DNA of 45,241 nt from Candidatus Altimarinota bacterium (GCA_028697205.1 JAQVFO010000004.1:1-45241), one strand, 5' to 3'. Positions 21,589 to 32,676 are shown, counted from the first letter of the stretch. The notes: generated by a model from the sequence alone, not told the origin. Numbers and translations are program-made.

Positions 21589-21797
21589 AAAAATATCATT
21601 CCTTTTATAATTTTTGCATTTTTAGTGCCCCATGCCGATTGCGCACAACGTTTCAGTATATCTGATGTCCTCCGTAGTTTTAGCGAAGGAGGATATGGGT
21701 CGAGCGAGGGCACGAGTGAGCCAGATATACTGTGTTGTGCGAGGGTGATTTTCTGTAGTGCTAACGGAAGAAAATCAAGTGCAACGACCCCGAAGCG
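21589..21797. repeat. GC-rich structured intergenic element (between island genes)
   Basis: No convincing gene. From about 21624 the DNA turns GC-rich and folds on itself: CGCACAAC...CAGTATATCTG (21639-21662) pairs with CAGATATACTG...GTTGTGCG (21722-21741) over about 19 bp with a small bulge; TCCTCC/GGAGGA make an inner stem; GATTTTCT/AGAAAATC make a third; GGGTCG near 21699 can pair with CGACCC near 21786. The layout resembles a multi-branched RNA or a cruciform repeat. An ORF of about 60 codons can be drawn on + but its composition is that of the structure, not a protein. Confidence 0.5.
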
Positions 21798-21872
21798 TAT
21801 TTTTCAATAATTTTTCATTCCTTATTATTTTGTTGAAGAATTTTATTATTTTATTGGAATTTTTATTTTTTC
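21798..21872 (+). repeat. Left inverted repeat flanking the OLD-like gene
   Basis: Three blocks, TATTTTTCAATAATTTTT (21798-21815), ATTTTGTTGAAGAATTT (21827-21843) and AATTTTTATTTTTTC (21858-21872), recur without mismatch and in the same order, reverse-complemented, at 24046-24121. Spacers are similar in length (11 and 14 here, 13 and 13 there) but differ in sequence. Confidence 0.75.
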
Positions 21873-21924
21873 GTTTTTCTTTTTCCAAGAGGGGTTAGGG
21901 GTGAATTGGAAAAAGAAAAACACC

Positions 21925-23934
21925 TTATTCGCTTTCTTCCGAACTTGGATTTATAATTTCTCTAATTTTATTAAAAATATCTTCAAAAGTATTAAAGTCA
22001 AAATCTTCTATAAACCCACTATCTGTCTCTATTAACTGTGCAAAATCTGATTTTGAAAGGGCTACTGATGTACTTTGTTCCAAGTCTTCTTTTTTGTACA
22101 CCTTCTTATCAATAACACCATTAATGTCTACCTTATTCTGAATTTGTTCAATTTTTGTCTGATAATTTCCCTCTGTGCTATTTCCACTTTTATAAAATTC
22201 ACTTCCCAGAAATAGCCTTCTTCCCTCTAAATTTTCTTTTTTTAAAATACTTTTAGGGTAATAGTGTTCTATTGATATTTTATCACCATAAAACTCTCCA
22301 TTTTTTAATGGTATACAAAAAGCAAAAACATTATTTCCATATTTCTTAAATGATTGATTATCTTTTTCAATATCGTTAATTATCTCTGGAACATCTCTAT
22401 CAAAAATTCCGATAATTTCCCTTGATTGAGGTACTTTGGAGAGTTGTTCAAGAAGCTTTTTAAGGTGTGAATCACTCCAATCCTCAGTTATTTTATAAAA
22501 ATCAACATCTAAATTAGTAATATTCAATTTTTCTTTTGCCTTTTCAATATGCTGTCTATCTGTTTTCCCCTCCGTAATTATCAGAGGTTTTGAACCTTCT
22601 TTTATTTTTGTTTCCAATAATTCATACTTTTCTTTAAATCTCTCGTTTTCTCCAACCATCATTTCATAAACTTCTTTATATAAGTCGTTGGTTGTGGGAT
22701 CAGTCGAAATACCAAGATTATCTAAATCTATTATTTTTGATCTTTCTTGCAATTCTTCAGCCAATCCCATGCTCAAAAATGGAGAGTGAGAACTCACTAT
22801 AAATTGCACATTTTTAAATAGTTTAAAAAGTTTTGGCAAAACTTCTTTTTGTAATTTTATATGGAGATGTTTATCGACTTCATCAATGAGAACAATTCCC
22901 GTGATTTCATCTAACAAAATATTATTCTTATTAGTGTCAGCTTGCCTTAGAAGTTCTCAAAAAACACAAAGCAACGAGGCTTCACCAGAAGATAGATTGA
23001 ATATTGTAGGATATATCTGAAGTCCATCTTCAGCATTTACAATTTGAACTCTTGTCCCACCTAAATTACGTTCTCCTATACCAAATCTTGATGTATTAAA
23101 ACCTTTTGATTTTAAAATTTCTGTAATAATAAAGTTGGTTTTTTCTCTTATGTGAGATTTCAGATGAATGTTTATCTGTATAATGCTATTTATTAAATTA
23201 GATAGTTGATTCTTTTGAATAGGTTCTTGAATGTTTATACTTTCCAAACTTTTCTCAATATCTTCAGTTTTTACATTTAAATACTGGTTATCCAGTACAA
23301 GATCCATAATCCAATTCGCTAGTTGAGGTAATCCAGACAATACTTCAATAGGATTTGGCAAATATCCTGAAAAACCTGATTCTTTTTTAAAATTCAATTT
23401 TATCTTGTAAGGATCGTTTAAATATCCAGGTTGTTCATATCTGTATGCTGGAAAATATGTTATCAAATTATTTCTGAATATTTTTTCAGCCTTTTCTTTA
23501 TTGAAATTAGATGAAACTTTTTTGATATAATTTTCATTTTTTAGATCGTTTTGAACTTGATTAAAAGGAATTTTTTCATCAATAGAAATTGCATTATTAT
23601 ATTCCTCTTCTGTGCAGTTATTTCTAATATCAAGATAGTCAAAAGTTTCTTCACCTAAGTTGAATCTAAGATATACAAATGAGGGCTTGCTCTTATCTAA
23701 ATTGTGAATAGCAGAAGACACTCTATAAAATTTATTTTCTTTCCCTTCATATTCATTTTGAAAATGAGGTCTCGCTATCTCATGAAAAGCATCTACAAGA
23801 TGAGAAAGTATTGTTGTTTTCCCTTTTCCATTTACAGCAGAAAGAACTGAAATTTCATTTTCATAAAAATCTAACTCCAATTTATCAAATGGAGCTCTGT
23901 TTATAAAAATTGCTTTTTGTAGATATATTTTCAT
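21925..23934 (-). CDS. OLD-like ATP-dependent nuclease (AAA ATPase + TOPRIM)
   Basis: 669 residues from ATG at 23934 when one in-frame TGA (22957-22959, codon 326) is read as glycine. ATPase half: Walker A SAVNGKGKTT (32-41), signature LSSGEASLL (314-322), Walker B GIVLIDEVDKHLH (346-358), then FIVSSHSPF. C-terminal TOPRIM: IITEGKTD with E455, and IFDRD with D512 and D514 as metal ligands. This is the domain order of OLD-family nucleases, several of which (including GajA of Gabija) act in phage defence; no GajB-like helicase is adjacent. By my count glycine is about 31 GGN to one TGA, opposite to the host genes, so it was imported from a standard-code donor. TGA falls in VFGELLRQ just after the signature, a place where related ATPases have Gly. 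Confidence 0.85.
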
Positions 23935-24238
23935 AGTCTGTTTCAATAGATTGTAAATATTGTATCTGTTTTCCCTAAATTTTAAATGTCATTTTTTGTG
24001 GAGGAACGAAACAAAAAATATCTGATTATCCCCTCATAAAAATTAGAAAAAATAAAAATTTTATTCCTTTTTTAAATTCTTCAACAAAATTCCTTATTTG
24101 AGAAAAAATTATTGAAAAATATGTCGCACAACTACTCTCTATCAGAAATATAAATTTGATTTAATACTTAAAAGTAATAATATACGAAATATTTCCTATA
24201 GAGAAATAACTAAAAATATTATAATTAAAATCAATAAT
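23935..24238. other. Island right border, non-coding
   Basis: No gene seen. It contains a hairpin TTTTTTGT (23992-23999) with ACAAAAAA (24011-24018) around GGAGGAACG, similar in style to the structured blocks to the left, then the right inverted repeat (24046-24121) and TGTCGCACAAC, which echoes the CGCACAAC of the left block. From about 24135 the sequence returns to plain AT-rich leader before the recombinase. Confidence 0.5.
24046..24121 (-). repeat. Right inverted repeat flanking the OLD-like gene
   Basis: GAAAAAATAAAAATT (24046-24060), AAATTCTTCAACAAAAT (24074-24090) and AAAAATTATTGAAAAATA (24104-24121) are exact reverse complements of the three blocks at 21798-21872. Together the two copies bracket the nuclease gene with its full upstream region. 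Confidence 0.75.
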
Positions 24239-25015
24239 ATGCAAAACTATTTACTTGACCTGGAAAGAGAATTAAAATACAGAAATTATTCACCTAGAAC
24301 TATTGAAGTTTATATAAATTGTACAGAGTATTTTCTCAAATATATAAAAAATGACCTATCAAAAATTTCAAAAGAAACTATAATAGATTTTACTATTCAT
24401 TTACAAACAAAAAATAAAGCTCCAAAGACTATAAATCTCTATAAAGATGCAATTAAATTTTTCTTAAAAGAGGTATTAAAACTAAATCTGGATTTTGAAA
24501 TAAAGCTATCAAAAGAAGCAAAAAAGCTACCAGTAGTCTTATCAAAAGAAGAAATACAAAAAATTCTAGAAAATACAAATAATCCTAAACATAAATTACT
24601 TTTATCACTTTCTTATGCTTCCTGACTCAGAGTAAGTGAGATAATTAATCTAAAAGTTTGAGATATTAACTTAGAAGAACTTACAATTCATATTAAATGA
24701 GCTAAATGAAATAAAGATAGAATTACAGTTTTTTCTGAAAAACTTAAAAATGATTATCTTATAGAAAGTGAGAGATGATGAAAAATTACAGAGAGAACAG
24801 CTCAAATTATTTTTAAAAATGCTTTACAAAAAGCTTGAATAAAAAAAGAAGCAAGTTTTCATAGTTTGAGACATAGCTTTGCTACACATTTGCTTGAAAA
24901 TGGAACAGATATTAGATATATCCAAGAGCTTCTTTGACATGCTAGTATCAAAACAACGCAAATTTACACAAAGGTTGTGAATCCAAATTTAAAAAATATT
25001 ATTAGCCCTTTATAA
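24239..25015 (+). CDS. Tyrosine recombinase (XerC/D-like integrase)
   Basis: 258 residues. A SAM-like core-binding domain at the start ([20 protein letters not shown]) is followed by a catalytic domain with [17 protein letters not shown] (first Arg), KGAKGNKDRIT (beta-hairpin Lys), [16 protein letters not shown] (HxLR), [17 protein letters not shown] (H and the nucleophile Tyr). All catalytic residues R, K, H, R, H, Y are visible. At 258 residues it is shorter than XerC/XerD (about 300), as in archaeal XerA-like enzymes. Eight glycines are TGA and one GGA, so unlike the island beside it this gene is native in code use. It starts 118 bp after the right inverted repeat. It could be the cell's dimer-resolution recombinase or the agent that integrated the island. 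Confidence 0.92.
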
Positions 25016-25023
25016 AATAAATT

Positions 25024-27027
25024 ATGACAATAAAACAAAAAATCCTACAAGAATTACAAAATCCAAAAATGCTAGATCTAAAATTTCTTTTTTCAAAAGA
25101 AGTTTTGGATGTGTCTTTGGAAGTTTTACAAGAACTTCTAGATGAAGAGAAAAAAGATTTTGATGAAATATTGAAACTAACAAATGAAAAAATAACTTTT
25201 GAAACTTTTATGGATTTCTCAAAGTTAGACTTATTTTTTTCACTTTTAAATCACTTGCAAAATGTAAAATCAAGTGATGAAATAAGAAATATAATTGAAG
25301 ATTTTGAACCAAAATATGTAGATTTCGGGAATTATATAGCATATAATAAGAGGTACTATGATATGATTGTTTATTGTAAAAATAATTGTAACTTAGATAA
25401 TGAACAAAAACGTATTTTAGATTTATCAATTAAATCTTATGAAGTTAAGTGAATTAATTTAGAGGAAGAGAAACAAAATAGATTAAAAGAAATAAGTAAA
25501 AGATTATCAGAACTTTCTCAAAAGTTTTGAAATAATCTACTTGATAGTGAAAAAGAATTTAAATATGTTTTTGAAACTGATGAAACTATAAAAGATATTC
25601 CACAAAATGAGCTTGAAGAAGCAAAGATAAAAGCAGAAAAAGAGTGAAAAACATGATATTTGTTTGATTCTTCACCAGCAAGTTATATGGCAATTATGAA
25701 GTACTGTACAGAAAGTGATGTTAGAAAACATTTTTTTACTGAAAAACATAAATTTGCATCAAGTGGTAAGTTTGATAATAGAAAATTAGTTTTAGAGATT
25801 TTAAAACTTAGAGATGAAAAATCACATATCTTAGGATATAAAAATTATGCAGAATTATCATTAGTTTTTAAAATGGCAGATACCCCAGAAAATGTTATAA
25901 AATTAATTGATGAAGTTTCAATAAAAGCAAAAGATAAGGCTGAAACTGAAATAGTAGAATTTAAAAAGTATTTTAACTTAGCAGATTTTAATCCTTGGGA
26001 TTTGGCATATTACAGTAGAATCTACAAAGAAAAAGAATTTAATTTTGATGAAAGAGAATTAAAAAAATATTTTGAATTTGATAAAGTTTTGAACTGACTT
26101 TTTACAATTGCAAATAAACTTTATGGTATAGAGATGAGAGAAGTAGAAATTGATTCCTATTCATCTGATATAAGGTTTTATGAGGTTTACAAAGAGTGAA
26201 AACTTATTTCTTACTTTGTATGAGATTATTTTTATAACCAGGACAAAAGAAGTTGAGCTTGGTGTGATAATATGAGGCCAAAAATTGAATATAAATGAAA
26301 AACCTATATTCCTATTGTAGTAAATGTATGTGCTTTTTTAAATCAGTGAACGGGAAAAACTTTACTTAATTTTATTGATGTTGAAACTATGTTTCATGAG
26401 TTTGGTCATGCTCTTCATGAGATGCTTTCAAAAAGTAAATATAGTGATTTAAGTTGATTTAATGTTGAATGGGATTTTGTAGAACTACCATCACAACTCA
26501 TGGAAAACTGGTGCAATGAAGAAGAATCTTTAAAATTATTTGCAAAGCATAATGAAACATGAGAAGAAATTCCAAAATCTATGCTTGAAACTATGGATAA
26601 ACTTAAAAAGTACGGAACTTGAAATTTTACTTTGAGGCAAAATGAGTTTGCAAGTTTAGATATGCATTTACATAGCAAAGTTGTTCCAGATAATATTGAA
26701 AAGTTAGATGATTTTGTATTGGATTTTATTAATAATTACTGAATTTTTAAAAAAGATAAAGATTATAAAATGTATGCTTCTTTTTCTCATATATTTGATT
26801 GATGATATTGAGCTGGGTATTATAGTTATATGTGGGCAGAAATTATAGAAGCTCAAGTTTGGAGTATATTTAAAAATAAATGAATTTTTGATAAAGAAAC
26901 AGCTGATAGATTTCTAAAAACTATACTTTCAGCATGAACTACAAAAGATGCTTCTATGTTATTTGAAGATTTTGCTGGGGTTTCAATTTCTCCAAATGCT
27001 TTTTTAGATAGAAAAAAGTTTTTGTAG
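25024..27027 (+). CDS. M3 family zinc oligopeptidase (oligopeptidase A/Dcp-like)
   Basis: 667 residues, the size of M3A enzymes. The zinc site HEFGH is at residues 458-462 in [16 protein letters not shown], with the third ligand Glu in [19 protein letters not shown]. Other landmarks are [21 protein letters not shown] and the C-terminal [20 protein letters not shown], which forms the substrate cleft. It cleaves short peptides in the cytoplasm, consistent with recycling or use of scavenged peptides. It begins eight bases after the recombinase and may be cotranscribed. No signal peptide. Confidence 0.93.
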
Positions 27028-27065
27028 TATATATAGTTTCTTCGTCAACTTAAAATATTTGCAAG

Positions 27066-27105
27066 ATAACTAGAATTAAATATAATTTAAACTAGTTATT
27101 TTTTT
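27066..27105 (+). terminator. Intrinsic terminator
   Basis: ATAACTAG (27066-27073) pairs with CTAGTTAT (27092-27099) around an 18-base AT-rich loop, followed by a T-run to 27105. It lies 11 bp before the next start codon. Confidence 0.65.
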
Positions 27106-27115
27106 ATAAAAAAAT

Positions 27116-29377
27116 ATGCCAAAATGAAATAAAATCAAAAATGAAGAACTTATAAAAAAACAAAAAAAGAAAAAATGATTTACATTGGTTGAGTTAATCG
27201 TAGTTATTACCATTATAGCAATTTTGTGAACGATTGCATTTATATCAATTAATACATATACTATACATGCAAGAAATTGAGTAAGAATAGCAGATTTAAA
27301 TAATATAAAAAAAAGCTTAGAACTATTTATAGTTGAAAAAGGATTTTACCCAACTCCTGATTGATTAGTAAGTATAACTTATAGTTGAGCTACTGCATGG
27401 ACTCAGTGAACAATATGAGATACTGTTATAAGAAATCTTCAAAAATTAAATAAAAAACCAACAGATCCATTAACATGAAATGAATATACATATAGTATAA
27501 CAAACTTGAAGAGTGAATATCAACTTTGAACCATATATGAATGATGAGTATCTATATGATATACTCCAATAATTACAGAAAAAGCAAATGCAGCTTGAGA
27601 AAAGAAAGCTCTTGCTATGGTTATATGAACATATAATGAAAAAATCCTAAAAGTGAGTACTTGAAGTATTGATTATATATTAGCTGTTCCAAGTATAATA
27701 AATACAAATTTATATGATACAGATTTATTAAGTATCATAAACAATAAGAGTTTATCATATGATAAGTATTCAAATTTACCATCAAGTTATGAAAACAATT
27801 GATATACTATGACTTGATGATTTGATTTTGTTCCGTGATGAGATATAGTTGTGTATAGTTGAAGTACTCATAACTTAATTGAAAATAATGAAAAACTTGT
27901 ATTTATAGATAATCTAAAAAATGTATATTATGGGACTATATTGTGAACAAATGGAAATTATAGTGATATAACTTCGCTTGATACTGTTAATAATCAATGA
28001 TGATGAATTGAGTTAGCAAATAGTTATTTAAAAAATGATATATGATGAATTTGATGATGAATAAATCAACTTTATTTAGTAACAAATGATTGTACATTAG
28101 ATTGAAAAACTATATATGATTGACAAACAATTACAGCATATAGTGAAAATAATATCTGAGCACTTGAACCATATGAATGTGCAGATAGACAAACAACAAG
28201 AACATGTAATAATAGGACATTAAGCTGAGATATAAATTATCAATATACAAGTTGTGTTAAATGAACACCAGCGAATTGTTCAGCAAGTTGAAGTTACTCA
28301 TATAATTCACATACATATTCAATTCCAGCAGTAAATCACTGAGAACAAGCAATAAATATAACATCAAGCAGTGTAACAGAAAATAATTGAACATTTACAT
28401 ATACACTTACAAGTATAGATTGTAATGATGGAGGTTTAATAAATCCAAATGAAAATGTAACTCCAACAGTTGTAAGTTGTGATACAAATTATCATATAAG
28501 TGGAAATAGTTGTGTATTGGATACATATACAGTAAGTTGAAGCTTCTGAATAAATGCTAATTGAGCAACAATAAATGTGTGTGGAACAAATGTAACAGCA
28601 GATGCAAGTTGATGATTTTCAACTACAAGAAACTATGGATCAGTATGTAACGATATAACAGCAGCAAGAAGTTGATATACATGTACAACAACAATAAATT
28701 GACCAACAAGTTTAATATCTAATGTAACAAATATAGCTTGAAGCTGTAGTACAAACTTTACATGTTGAAATAGTATATCTTATGGTTGATATACATATAC
28801 TACAAAGACTTGATTAGATGGGAAATGTTGGACAACAACAAATATGAAACATTGATCTATGTTAGCAAATGGAGCATATCCATCAAGTATAAATACTATT
28901 GAAAAATGGTGTTATAATAATACTGCAAGTTATTGTAATACATACTGATGATTATATACTTGGTATGAGGCAATGGGATTACCTCAAAATTCATCATTAA
29001 CAACAGAAGATACAACTAAATCTGTTTGTTGAATTATGTGAGATGGGTGGCATCTACCTACAGATGCACAATTCTATAGTTTAGAAAATGCTTCAAAAAC
29101 AGCATGACAAACTTGTACATCATCAAGAACTTCATGGGAATGTAATTGAGCATGATGGATTTGAAATAAAGATAATTGAGTATTTACAGTATTAGGGGGA
29201 CATTTTTATTTATGAAGTACCTATCCATTAGATTCTACTTGATATTGGTGGTCTTCTACTCAAATCTCTTCAGCTAATGCATGGTATAGGTTAATGATGA
29301 ATACACAATCAACAATAAACCGTAGTGATGAAGTTAAAGCACAGTATTGATTTAGTATTGTATGTACAAGAAATTAA
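27116..29377 (+). CDS. Large pilin-like surface protein with FISUMP C-terminal domain
   Basis: 753 residues. The N-terminus is a type IV pilin signal: basic leader MPKGNKIKNEELIKKQKKKK, processing site G21|F22, then FTLVELIVVITIIAIL with Glu at +5. A middle region to about residue 465 (for example ATAWTQGTIGD, SIDYILAVPSI, CVKGTPANCSAS) is shared with the gene at position 2. The end is a Fib_succ_major (FISUMP) domain: DGKCWTTTNMKHG, GGLYTWYEAMG, GDGWHLPTDAQFYSLENA, GYWWSSTQISSANAWYRLMM, FSIVCTRN. Inferred role: minor pilin or pseudopilin carrying an adhesive or carbohydrate-binding tip. Many TGA codons occur, including at conserved domain glycines. Confidence 0.85.
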
Positions 29378-29457
29378 TGTAATACATTTTTAAATCTTTA
29401 TAAATATGTTTTTTACTAATTTTTCACATATTATTATTTGACTAAAGTTTAAATAAG

Positions 29458-29486
29458 ATTAAAATGAGAAGTCTTATCATTTTAAT
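29458..29486. other. Hairpin in intergenic spacer
   Basis: ATTAAAATGA (29458-29467) pairs with TCATTTTAAT (29477-29486) around 9 bases. No T-run follows on + but As precede it, so it might be a weak terminator. The rest of 29378-29592 shows no gene. Confidence 0.4.
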
Positions 29487-29592
29487 GATGATGAAAATAA
29501 AAAATCAAAATAAATAATATTTGTCACTTTTTTGAAGTACTTTTGTTTTATATATGTAAGCCTTAAAAGTTTTATTTCCTAACTTTTTACAT

Positions 29593-31893
29593 ATGAGAAA
29601 GATAATATTGTTCTTAGTAAGCTTATTTATCGTTCAATCAACTTTTGCAGCAGTAGATGATACACAAGTTATTGACGAGTTAAATAATCAAAATACTCAG
29701 GAGCTTAAGTTTGATTTCAAACTTAAAAAATTTCAAAGTTGTGATGATATGTCAAATGTATTAACAAATTTTATAAAAAAATATTATAAAGATAGACCAT
29801 ATTATTATAGAGGAGGGGGGCCAATTTTATATGATGCAGTTGGTACTACATCAGATATGGCAGTAGAAAAATCATCAATTGCATGAGCTACTCCAACTTC
29901 TGAATCTTCATCAAACTCTATTGATTATAGTCAAACAAATACTCAAGTTGCATGAGTTGATGAATCAGAAATTGTAAAAACTGACTGAAAATATATTTAT
30001 TATGCAGTTGATTCTTATGATTATAATACTTATAAATCAAGTAAGACTGTATTTATTGTAAAAAATGATAATTGAAATATGACTCTTGTAAAAAGAGTTA
30101 AATTACCAGATCATTTTTATAGCGTAGAATTGTATGTACAAGATTGAAGATTGATAGTACTTGCTAATTGATATCCAGTTAGAGATTTTCAAAAACAATT
30201 TTGGGTATGAAATGATCCAAAAACATATGTAATGGTTTTTGATACAAGTGATGTTGAAAATCTTAAATTACTTAAACTTTATATGACAGAATGAGCATAT
30301 ACTCAAACTAGATTAATTTGAGATAACTTATATGTTATTTGAAGTAAATATTTTAATTATTATACACTTTATTCTTGAGTAAATGAAGCTGATTTGAAAG
30401 TAAAACCAGAAGATGTAATATCAAATAAGCTTGATTTAACTTTTACAAATGATGTAGATAAACAAAATGTAACTGTGAAGTGAAAAGATCTACCTTATGA
30501 ATCAAATTTTTGAGAATCTGTAAAATGTAGTGATATAGAATATCTGCTTCCTGATGATGATACAATTAATAAGTATAGTTTTAATCCATCTTTTAATATA
30601 GTTTCAATAATAAATATAAAAGATGTAACAAAAGAAGTTAAAAATAAAGTAGTTTTTGGGGATGTTCATGAGATACATATGAGTCAAGATTCTTTATATT
30701 TAACAAATTATTTGTATACAAACTATGATTTTAGATGTGGTCCTTGATTTATGTGTCCTATGATTTGGTATCCAAGATGAGAAAATACTCTTATTCATAA
30801 ATTTGATATAAAAGATGATGCAGATTTATCATATAACAATAGTGCTGTAGTTTCGTGAAATCCATTAAATCAATATAGTATGGATGAATATAATACAGAT
30901 TTTAGAATTATAACTAGTTCTTGGTATCCAAATAGAGCAACTAACTTATTTGTATTGGATAAAGATTTATGATTAGTTTCTTCTCTTACTTGACTTGCAA
31001 AAGATGAAAATTTTCAATCATCAAGATTTATATGAGATAAATTATTCTTAGTAACATTTCAACAAATAGATCCATTATTTGTAATAGACTTAAAAGATAA
31101 TAAAAATCCTAAAGTAATTTGAGAGTTAAAGATTCCATGATATAGTACATATTTACATCCATATGATGAGAATCATCTTATAGGTTTATGATATGCTACG
31201 AAGATAAATCAATGGGGATGAACACAAAATGGATGAATTAAAGTTGATTTATATGAGGTAAATTATAATAAAAAATGTGGTGATTCTAATTTAACTATAG
31301 ATGAGCAAAAATTGTGTAGTGATTGAACTTATACATGAGTATTGGTTAAACAATTACATACACTTACAATTTGAGATGTGTGAAGTTATAGTGAAGCATT
31401 AAATAATCCACGTATGTTTGTATGGAATGATGCAAAAAAACTTCTTTTCTTACCTGCAAATATTTATTGAAGTTATGACGAGAAAACATATAGATACAAA
31501 GATTTTTATAGTTGATTATTTGTTATAAATATAGATAAGGATAAATGAATAAAGGAATTATTTAGAACTACACATATAGATGATAATATGTTTGCAGAAG
31601 AAAGAAAAAAGGAATGTGATAATTATATAGCACAAACTAAACAAGCTCAAGAATGTACTAAACTTATTGATTGATCTACTTATTGTCCTAATAATTATGT
31701 ATATGTTCCAGAATATTGTTATGAGTGAGCTAGTATTTCTGATTATGTTGCTCAATCTAGCTGGAAATATGGAAATTATTTTATAAAGAGAGCATTATAT
31801 ATATGAGATAATTTTTATTCTATATCAGATCAAAAAATAAAATCAAATAATATAAATACTTTCAAAGATGTATGAGTAGTTGATTTAAAATAA
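29593..31893 (+). CDS. Secreted beta-propeller domain protein
   Basis: 766 residues. Signal peptide MRKIILFLVSLFIVQSTFAA, then a short helical part, then a DYSQTNTQVAGVDESEIVKT stretch followed by DGKYIYYAVD, which is the signature entry of the secreted Beta_propel family (PF09826). Repeated blade-like segments follow (LYVQDGRLIVLAN, RLIGDNLYVIGS, DSLYLTNYLYT, RFIGDKLFLVTFQQIDPLFV, HLIGLGYATKINQWG). C-terminal cysteines (CDNYIAQ, QECTKLIDG, YCPNNYVYVPEYCYEG) may form disulfides outside the cell. Function of this family is not known. It follows the pilin-like gene but has its own 215-bp upstream region. Confidence 0.87.
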
Positions 31894-31894
31894 T

Positions 31895-31920
31895 AAAAAA
31901 GGACCAAATGGTCCTTTTTT
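31895..31920. terminator. Bidirectional terminator between convergent genes
   Basis: AAAAAAGGACC (31895-31905) pairs with GGTCCTTTTTT (31910-31920) around a 4-base loop; usable from both strands. Confidence 0.85.
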
Positions 31921-31923
31921 ATT

Positions 31924-32676
31924 TTACATACTATATCATCATTCTTCATATTTTTCTCTAAAATCTTTTATAAGAGCCCAAAATATATTTTCAGTATAAT
32001 TAGGTAGTATTTTTTCGTTTTCCCAGATAATTTCTTTTTTTATTTTATTTCTCATTGTATTTTCTCATACAGGACAAGAACAAGGAGAGTAAGGAATTTC
32101 TTTTTGTTGTACAAGTTTCAATATATCTTTTTCTCTTAGATAGGCTAAAGGTCTAATAAATGTTATATCTCACTTAGACATTTTATTTACTGGGGGCATA
32201 ATTTTTAATTTTCTTCACTGAATCATATTCATAAAAGTTGTAACAACTATATCATCCATATGATGTCAAAAAGCTATTTTTGTAGCATTATATTTCTTGC
32301 ATAGTTTCATCATAGCTATTCTTCTGGCATATGCACACCGCTGACAACTTTGTCATACTCAGTCATTTAATTTTGAATCTTCAGGTAAACTTATATTTAC
32401 TTTTTCTAATGGAATTCAAAGTGTATCTTCATAATATTTTCTTTTTTCTTCAAATTGTATATCACAATCTATTAAAAATTCTTTAAATATGTAAACTCAT
32501 CTAAGATTAAATTTATTTTTTATTGTTTTTCTGACTTCATTTAATATATATCATAATAACATACTATCTTTACCACCTGATACTCATAGAAGTACAGTTT
32601 CTCATTCTTTTATCATATCAAAATCATACATTGCTTTTTGAACATCTCTTTTTATATTCTTTTCTAAATTTCACAT
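31924..32676 (-). CDS. ttcA: TtcA-like tRNA 2-thiocytidine synthetase
   Basis: 250 residues. P-loop of the ATP-pyrophosphatase fold at GVSGGKDS (31-38), CQRCAYARRIA with C111 and C114, IAFGHHMDDI near 135-143, and PYSPCSCPVGEN with C199 and C201. The CxxC plus downstream cysteine pattern binds the [4Fe-4S] cluster of TtcA, which thiolates C32 of some tRNAs. A related TtuA-like specificity (U54) cannot be excluded, but TtuA has zinc fingers not seen here. Glycines of the motifs are partly TGA and partly GGT. Confidence 0.85.

Noticed and set aside
21625-21810. 61-codon frame over the second GC-rich block
   Set aside because: It covers a self-complementary structure and has no protein-like pattern.
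21925-23946. Two separate genes for the ATPase and the TOPRIM part (as in a two-gene system)
   Set aside because: The break is a single in-frame TGA; reading it as glycine joins Walker A, signature, Walker B and TOPRIM in one OLD-like protein. The TTG at 23946 is also less likely as a start than the ATG at 23934.
21925-25015. Gabija, retron or other multi-gene defence system
   Set aside because: No GajB-like helicase, reverse transcriptase or other partner is adjacent; the neighbours are a recombinase and a peptidase.
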